DNA from: Flavobacterium alvei
GTDB taxonomy: Bacteria > Bacteroidota > Bacteroidia > Flavobacteriales > Flavobacteriaceae
Length of the DNA: 64,000 nt
Direction: 5' to 3'
Assembly (NCBI RefSeq): GCF_002920895.1
Contig: NZ_PQVG01000008.1
Coordinates: 86,237-150,236, forward strand
Shown: positions 59,877 through 64,000 of the stretch, piece by piece
How positions within the stretch are numbered: position 1 is the stretch's first letter
Layout: the number at the start of each line of letters is the position of its first letter
The notes under the pieces: generated by a model
Told to the model about the DNA's origin: nothing
Databases searched by the model: none
What the model saw: only the letters and a program-made list of their open reading frames with translations
Position numbers and translations under genes: made by a program

Positions 59877-61901
59877 CTAAAACTTCATTCGTTGTATTCT
59901 GGCGGCATTTAATATCGCCAACAATGCTACCCCAACATCGGCAAAAACGGCTTCCCACATTGTGGCTAATCCTCCTGCGCCAAGAACCAAAACAATTGCT
60001 TTTACAGCAAATGCCAAACCAATGTTTTGATAAACAATTTGTTTGGTCTTTTTACCGATGTTTATGGCTGTGTATATTTTATAAGGCTGGTCGTTTTGAA
60101 TTACTATATCGGCAGTTTCAATAGTGGCATCGCTTCCTAAACCTCCCATTGCAATACCGGCATCGGCAAGGGCAACTACTGGGGCATCATTTACACCATC
60201 ACCCACAAAGGCAATTTTTAGGTTTTGTAATTTTAGTTCCTCGACTTTTTGGACTTTGTTTTCGGGTAACAATTCGCCAAAGGCTTGATCGATATTTAAT
60301 TCTTTTGCAACAGCATTAACAACCGCTTGTTTATCGCCTGAAAGCATTACTGTTTTAACGTTTATTTTATGTAAACTCTGAATTGCTTGTTTTGCATCTT
60401 CTTTGATTTCATCAGCAATTAGAAAATATCCTGCATACTTTTGATTGACAGCAATAACGATAATCGTGAAAGGTGTATTGTCGATTTGAACATCATAACT
60501 GATATTGAATTTCTTCATCAATTTTAGATTTCCTGCCAAGATTTCGTTTCCGTCCACTTTACCTTTTAATCCGTGTCCTGCAATTTCTTCTACATCGGTA
60601 ACAGTTGCCTTTTTCTCTGTTCCTTTTGCATATTCTATAATAGCGGTTCCAACGGGATGAGTTGATTTGGTTTCTAATGCAGCCGTGAATTTTACTAAAT
60701 CAGCTTCGGAAATATTCACCGCTACGACTTTTTGAACTTTGAAAACTCCTTTGGTCAGTGTTCCTGTTTTATCCATAACTACCACTTGAATGGCTGCCAT
60801 AATATCTAGAAAATTGGATCCTTTAACCAGAATTCCGTTTTTGCTTGCAGCACCTATTCCTCCAAAATAACCCAATGGAATAGAGATTACCAATGCACAA
60901 GGACAGGAAATAACCAAAAAGATTAAGGCTCTGTACAACCAATCGCTGAAGACATAATTATCGACAAAAAGCATTGGCAACACGCAAATTGCAATGGCTA
61001 AAAACACTACCGCCGGCGTGTATATTTTGGCAAATTTTCTGATAAATAATTCGGTTGGTGCTTTTTTGGCTGTAGCCTCTTGTACCATTTGGAGTATTTT
61101 GGACAATTTACTATCGGTATATGCGGTTGTAACCTGTACTAGTGCAATTGTGTTTAAGTTTATCATTCCGGCGAGCACTGTTTCGTCTTTTACTTTGGTG
61201 TCGGGTTTGCTTTCGCCTGTTAGTGCCGCCGTATTGAAAGAAGCTGTTTCTGACACTAATTTGCCATCCAGACCCAACTTTTCTCCTGCTTTGAGTTGGA
61301 TGATATCACCAATTTTTGCATTTTCGGCTTTGATATTTTTGGCCTCATTATTTACCAAAATGGTTACTGTATCCGGTCTTTGATCGAGTAAGGATTTGAT
61401 ATTTGCTTTTGCTCTTTTGACTGCCAATGTCTGAAACAATTCGCCAATGGCATAAAACAACATTACTGCCACACCTTCGGGATATTGTCCGATTGCAAAT
61501 GCTCCGATGGTAGCAATGCACATTAACAGGAATTCTGAAAATATTTCGCCTTTGCGGATACTTTCAAGAGCTTCTTTCATTACGGGGAAGCCCACTGGTA
61601 AATAAGCAATAGCATACCATATTATTCTTACCCAACTGGTGAACCAATCTTGTGGAAAATAGTTGTCAAAACCAATGGCAATAAGTAATAATGTAAAACT
61701 TATGATTGCCGGGACGAACATTCTAAGGGTACTTTCATTTTGTTGGGAATGGTCGTGGTCGTGTCCGTCATCATCGGAATATTCCGATTTAGAGTCAATC
61801 GCACAACAACCAATATCAATATTGGTTTCCTTATTTACTTTTTCTTCGAGTGTGCAACAAAGCTGTTTGCCGTTTGCATCGTATTTATGTTTGTGTGTCA
61901 T
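59877..61901 (-). CDS. Heavy-metal P1B-type ATPase (Zn/Cd/Pb class)
   Basis: 674 residues. A Cys/His-rich N-terminus (KQLCCTLEEK, GCCAID, GHDHDHSQ) replaces a classic HMA domain. The core has the SCPCALVIS transmembrane motif, DKTGTLT phosphorylation site, GESKPDTK actuator loop, GHGLKG nucleotide site, MLSGDK and GDGVNDAPVVA. The last helix has DVGVALLAILNA, typical of ZntA-type (P1B-2) exporters. It pumps divalent soft metals from the cytoplasm. 18 bp after the CzcB-like gene. Confidence 0.93.
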   Translation of the reverse strand: MTHKHKYDANGKQLCCTLEEKVNKETNIDIGCCAIDSKSEYSDDDGHDHDHSQQNESTLRMFVPAIISFTLLLIAIGFDNYFPQDWFTSWVRIIWYAIAYLPVGFPVMKEALESIRKGEIFSEFLLMCIATIGAFAIGQYPEGVAVMLFYAIGELFQTLAVKRAKANIKSLLDQRPDTVTILVNNEAKNIKAENAKIGDIIQLKAGEKLGLDGKLVSETASFNTAALTGESKPDTKVKDETVLAGMINLNTIALVQVTTAYTDSKLSKILQMVQEATAKKAPTELFIRKFAKIYTPAVVFLAIAICVLPMLFVDNYVFSDWLYRALIFLVISCPCALVISIPLGYFGGIGAASKNGILVKGSNFLDIMAAIQVVVMDKTGTLTKGVFKVQKVVAVNISEADLVKFTAALETKSTHPVGTAIIEYAKGTEKKATVTDVEEIAGHGLKGKVDGNEILAGNLKLMKKFNISYDVQIDNTPFTIIVIAVNQKYAGYFLIADEIKEDAKQAIQSLHKINVKTVMLSGDKQAVVNAVAKELNIDQAFGELLPENKVQKVEELKLQNLKIAFVGDGVNDAPVVALADAGIAMGGLGSDATIETADIVIQNDQPYKIYTAINIGKKTKQIVYQNIGLAFAVKAIVLVLGAGGLATMWEAVFADVGVALLAILNAARIQRMKF

Positions 61902-61919
61902 TTTTATAGTAATTGCAGT

Positions 61920-63155
61920 TTATTCTTCTCCTTTGTTGGTCAATTTTGCATTTACAAAGAAAGCTCCTTTGGTTACAATTTTTGCATTTGTTGGTATATC
62001 TTTAACTAAAGTGATTGCGGTATAACCCATATTAGCAACGCCAACCGCCACTTCTATTTTTTCAAAATTGGTTGTCACTTCTTTGGTTTTTGGTTCTTCA
62101 GTTTTGTTTTCTTCTTCTTTTGGTTCGTCTTCCGCTTTTTTATCAGTTAGCACGAAAATATATTCTTTTCCATCTGCACTTACTATGGCATCGGTTGGTA
62201 CTGCATCAGTAGTAACATTGTTTAAACTTACTATTGCAGTAATATTCATTCCGTCGATTAGTCCAGATTTATTACCCTGAACGGTGGCGTGAACTGGAAT
62301 ACTTTTACTGTCATTCTCAAAGGCAGCACCTATTGAATACACTTTAGCATTGTAATCTTGCCCTGAATTATTGGTAATTCTAAAATGTATAATTTGTCCC
62401 ACTTTCAGCATTGGCAAATCTTTTTCGAAAATATTCAAATCCAAATGCAATTGTGAGTTGTCTACAATTTCGGCAACAGGCGAAGACACATCCACATAAC
62501 TTCCAATTTTAGAAAATACATTGCTAATAGTGCCCGTTATTGGACTTGTAACCGACAAAGCAGAACGCAAATTGTTATTATTGAGGCTATTTGGATTGAT
62601 ACCCATTAACTGGATTTGTTGTTGCAAAGAGGCTCTACGGGTTCTAATTGATTTTAATTCAGCATCGGCATTTTGGTAGTTTTTTAATGCCCCTGCGTTT
62701 CCTGCACTGAGTTCTTTTTGTCTTGCTAATTCTTGTTCGGCAAAGATTACTTTACTGGAAGTACTCAAATATTCCTCCTGTAATTGAATGAATTGCGGAT
62801 TAACGATTGTAGCAATTACTTGTCCTTTTTTTACAAAATCGCCTAACTGTACATTAATGGTTTTTATAACACCACCGTACATCGAAGTTGCATTGGCTTT
62901 GTTGTTATTAGGCACTCGCAATGCCCCGTTGGCTCTGAGTGTTGCCGTTAATTGCTTTTGTTCGATGGTTCCGAATTGTATGTCCACCGTTTTTATTTGC
63001 TCGGTTGTAAGTGAAGCGATTGTAGGTGCAGCTTCTTCTGTTGTTGCTTTTTGTTCCTCTTCTTGTGGTTTAGTTTCCGTTTTACCACAAGAAACAAGCA
63101 AGAAACAAGAGGTAAGCAGCAAAAGGGAGTACTTATATATTTTTAAAGATTTCAT
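61920..63155 (-). CDS. RND periplasmic adaptor, CzcB-like
   Basis: 411 residues from the ATG at 63153-63155, giving a lipoprotein signal (LLLLTSCFLLVSCGK); the frame to 63215 adds an unlikely leader. Adaptor domains: TLRANGALRVPNNNKANATS, the coiled hairpin around EQELARQKELSAGNAG, the barrel LHLDLNIFEKDLPMLKVGQI. A Lys/Glu-rich insert (KKAEDEPKEEENKTEEPK) lies near residue 340. Works with the RND/TolC protein encoded upstream at the window end. Confidence 0.9.
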   Translation of the reverse strand: MKSLKIYKYSLLLLTSCFLLVSCGKTETKPQEEEQKATTEEAAPTIASLTTEQIKTVDIQFGTIEQKQLTATLRANGALRVPNNNKANATSMYGGVIKTINVQLGDFVKKGQVIATIVNPQFIQLQEEYLSTSSKVIFAEQELARQKELSAGNAGALKNYQNADAELKSIRTRRASLQQQIQLMGINPNSLNNNNLRSALSVTSPITGTISNVFSKIGSYVDVSSPVAEIVDNSQLHLDLNIFEKDLPMLKVGQIIHFRITNNSGQDYNAKVYSIGAAFENDSKSIPVHATVQGNKSGLIDGMNITAIVSLNNVTTDAVPTDAIVSADGKEYIFVLTDKKAEDEPKEEENKTEEPKTKEVTTNFEKIEVAVGVANMGYTAITLVKDIPTNAKIVTKGAFFVNAKLTNKGEE

Positions 63156-63165
63156 TTTAATAAAT

Positions 63166-64000
63166 TTATTTGTTTGTAAAATAATTGTATTGGATAATAG
63201 CTTGGTTGTAGGCATTTAGATTGTCTAAATAATTTTTTCGTATCTCGATGGCTTGGCTCAAATACAATGAAAAATCGGCGTAACTAATTTCTCCGGCACG
63301 ATAGGATTGATTGGCAGCTTTAATAATTTCGTTAGCCTGTTGCAAACCTGAAGTTTCATAAAATTGTATACCCGACAAGCTTTTTTCTACTTCGGTTTGT
63401 CTTTGTGCCAAAGAGGATTTCAGTATTTGTGTCTGGTATTGCAACTGTTGTTCCTGCATTTCTTTTTCTGTTTTGGCTGCTTTTATTTTATTGCTGTTAG
63501 CTCCGGTTCCGAAAACAGGGAATGAAGTGGCAATCGAGAAACCGCTATACGGATCTTCAACTCCATACAGTTTTTGGGAAAAAACCCGACCCGTGAATTC
63601 TGGTAGGCGGTTGCTTTTTTGTATTGCAATTTCACTATTGGCAATCACTACATTTTGCTGCAATAGAAGAAGATTGGGGTGGTTTTCTGTTGCATTTTGC
63701 AAACCAAAATCCAATTTACCCAAGGGTTCAGCAATCGGTAAAATAACTTCCGAGCTATTGAGCAATTGCATTAATGCCTGTTGCTGCACCTGCATTTCTT
63801 TTTGAAGCTGGATAATGTTGGTTTGAATTTCATTGCGTTTTACATTAGCCGAAATTTTTTCGATACCTGCACTTTCTCCCGTTTTTACTTTTAGTATCGT
63901 GGTTTTTAACAATCCGATGTAAATGCTGTCCAATCTTTGGTACAAAGCCATCTTGTCCTGTAAATACCACAATTGATAATATACCGAACGGATATTTTTT
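63166..64000 (-). CDS. TolC-type channel domain, 5' part beyond the window
   Basis: The frame is open to the right edge (KNIRSVYYQLWYLQDKMALY continues into the given part), so only about 278 C-terminal residues are seen: long helices (QLQKEMQVQQQALMQLLNSS), RLPEFTGRVFSQKLYGVEDP, and the closing ANQSYRAGEISYADFSLYLS. In flavobacteria this domain is often fused to the C-terminus of a CzcA pump, which would lie to the right; a separate CzcC is the alternative. Ends 10 bp before the CzcB-like start. Confidence 0.85.
   Translation of the reverse strand, partial: KNIRSVYYQLWYLQDKMALYQRLDSIYIGLLKTTILKVKTGESAGIEKISANVKRNEIQTNIIQLQKEMQVQQQALMQLLNSSEVILPIAEPLGKLDFGLQNATENHPNLLLLQQNVVIANSEIAIQKSNRLPEFTGRVFSQKLYGVEDPYSGFSIATSFPVFGTGANSNKIKAAKTEKEMQEQQLQYQTQILKSSLAQRQTEVEKSLSGIQFYETSGLQQANEIIKAANQSYRAGEISYADFSLYLSQAIEIRKNYLDNLNAYNQAIIQYNYFTNK

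Overview
The window looks like a chromosomal segment of a Flavobacterium-type Bacteroidetes. The evidence is low GC, almost no Shine-Dalgarno sequences, several promoters with the Bacteroidetes -7 element TAnnTTTG, lipoprotein and signal peptides of flavobacterial style, and characteristic families (DUF3347, RteC, GH130/GH26 mannan genes, heavy-metal-binding-domain proteins). No rRNA, intact tRNA or CRISPR array was seen.

Layout. 0-6.5 kb: a beta-mannan utilisation block on the minus strand (GH26 mannanase, GPH-type sugar symporter, GH130 mannosylglucose phosphorylase, mannobiose 2-epimerase, start of a GH31 enzyme) with a divergent AraC regulator. 6.5-7.0 kb: an orphan membrane-protein gene flanked by short inverted repeats. 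7.1-15.7 kb: a complete trp operon (leader peptide with three tandem Trp codons, attenuator, trpE, G, D, C, F, B, A) with three unrelated genes inside it and REP-like palindromes at several junctions; one palindrome has removed the trpF stop so that trpF reads in frame into trpB. 15.7-20.5 kb: YceI, nitroreductase, MarR, rhodanese, GapN-like dehydrogenase and cytochrome c. 20.5-23.7 kb: a hexuronate pair (mannonate oxidoreductase and mannonate dehydratase) with a divergent LacI regulator that lacks a normal start codon. 23.9-30.8 kb: a lipoprotein, an AraC regulator and a rhamnose operon (rhaB, aldolase, lactaldehyde reductase, rhaA).

31-47 kb is an accessory island. It starts with a gene fragment and a possible attachment-site remnant, then a small cassette of phage-like or membrane proteins (32.3-34.7 kb). 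A 1.2-kb ORF-free stretch follows (34.7-35.9 kb) that is almost entirely long palindromes; they share constant outer arms but have different, self-complementary inner arms. Next come an XRE/ImmA-IrrE/PIN operon, two tiny genes and a complete type III CBASS operon (CD-NTase, HORMA, TRIP13-like ATPase, 2TM-NUDIX effector). The island ends with a replication/excision remnant (DnaC-like ATPase, winged-helix replication protein, excisionase-like protein, RteC), a merC gene flanked by 105-bp direct repeats, and a HhH/PD-(D/E)xK nuclease-like protein.

47-64 kb is a metal-resistance region read entirely on the minus strand. It has a CzcBC-like system cut by the window end, a CPC-type P-ATPase, Cys-rich and heavy-metal-binding periplasmic proteins, a multicopper oxidase, two DUF3347 proteins, a haem-binding protein and a Cus-type RND system (pump split into two ORFs, outer-membrane factor, two adaptors). 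Together these point to copper/silver and zinc/cadmium efflux and periplasmic detoxification.

The most unusual items are the palindrome array, the trp leader (probably leaderless, with a clear antiterminator/terminator alternative), the REP-mediated trpF-trpB read-through, and the merC insertion inside a duplicated gene end.
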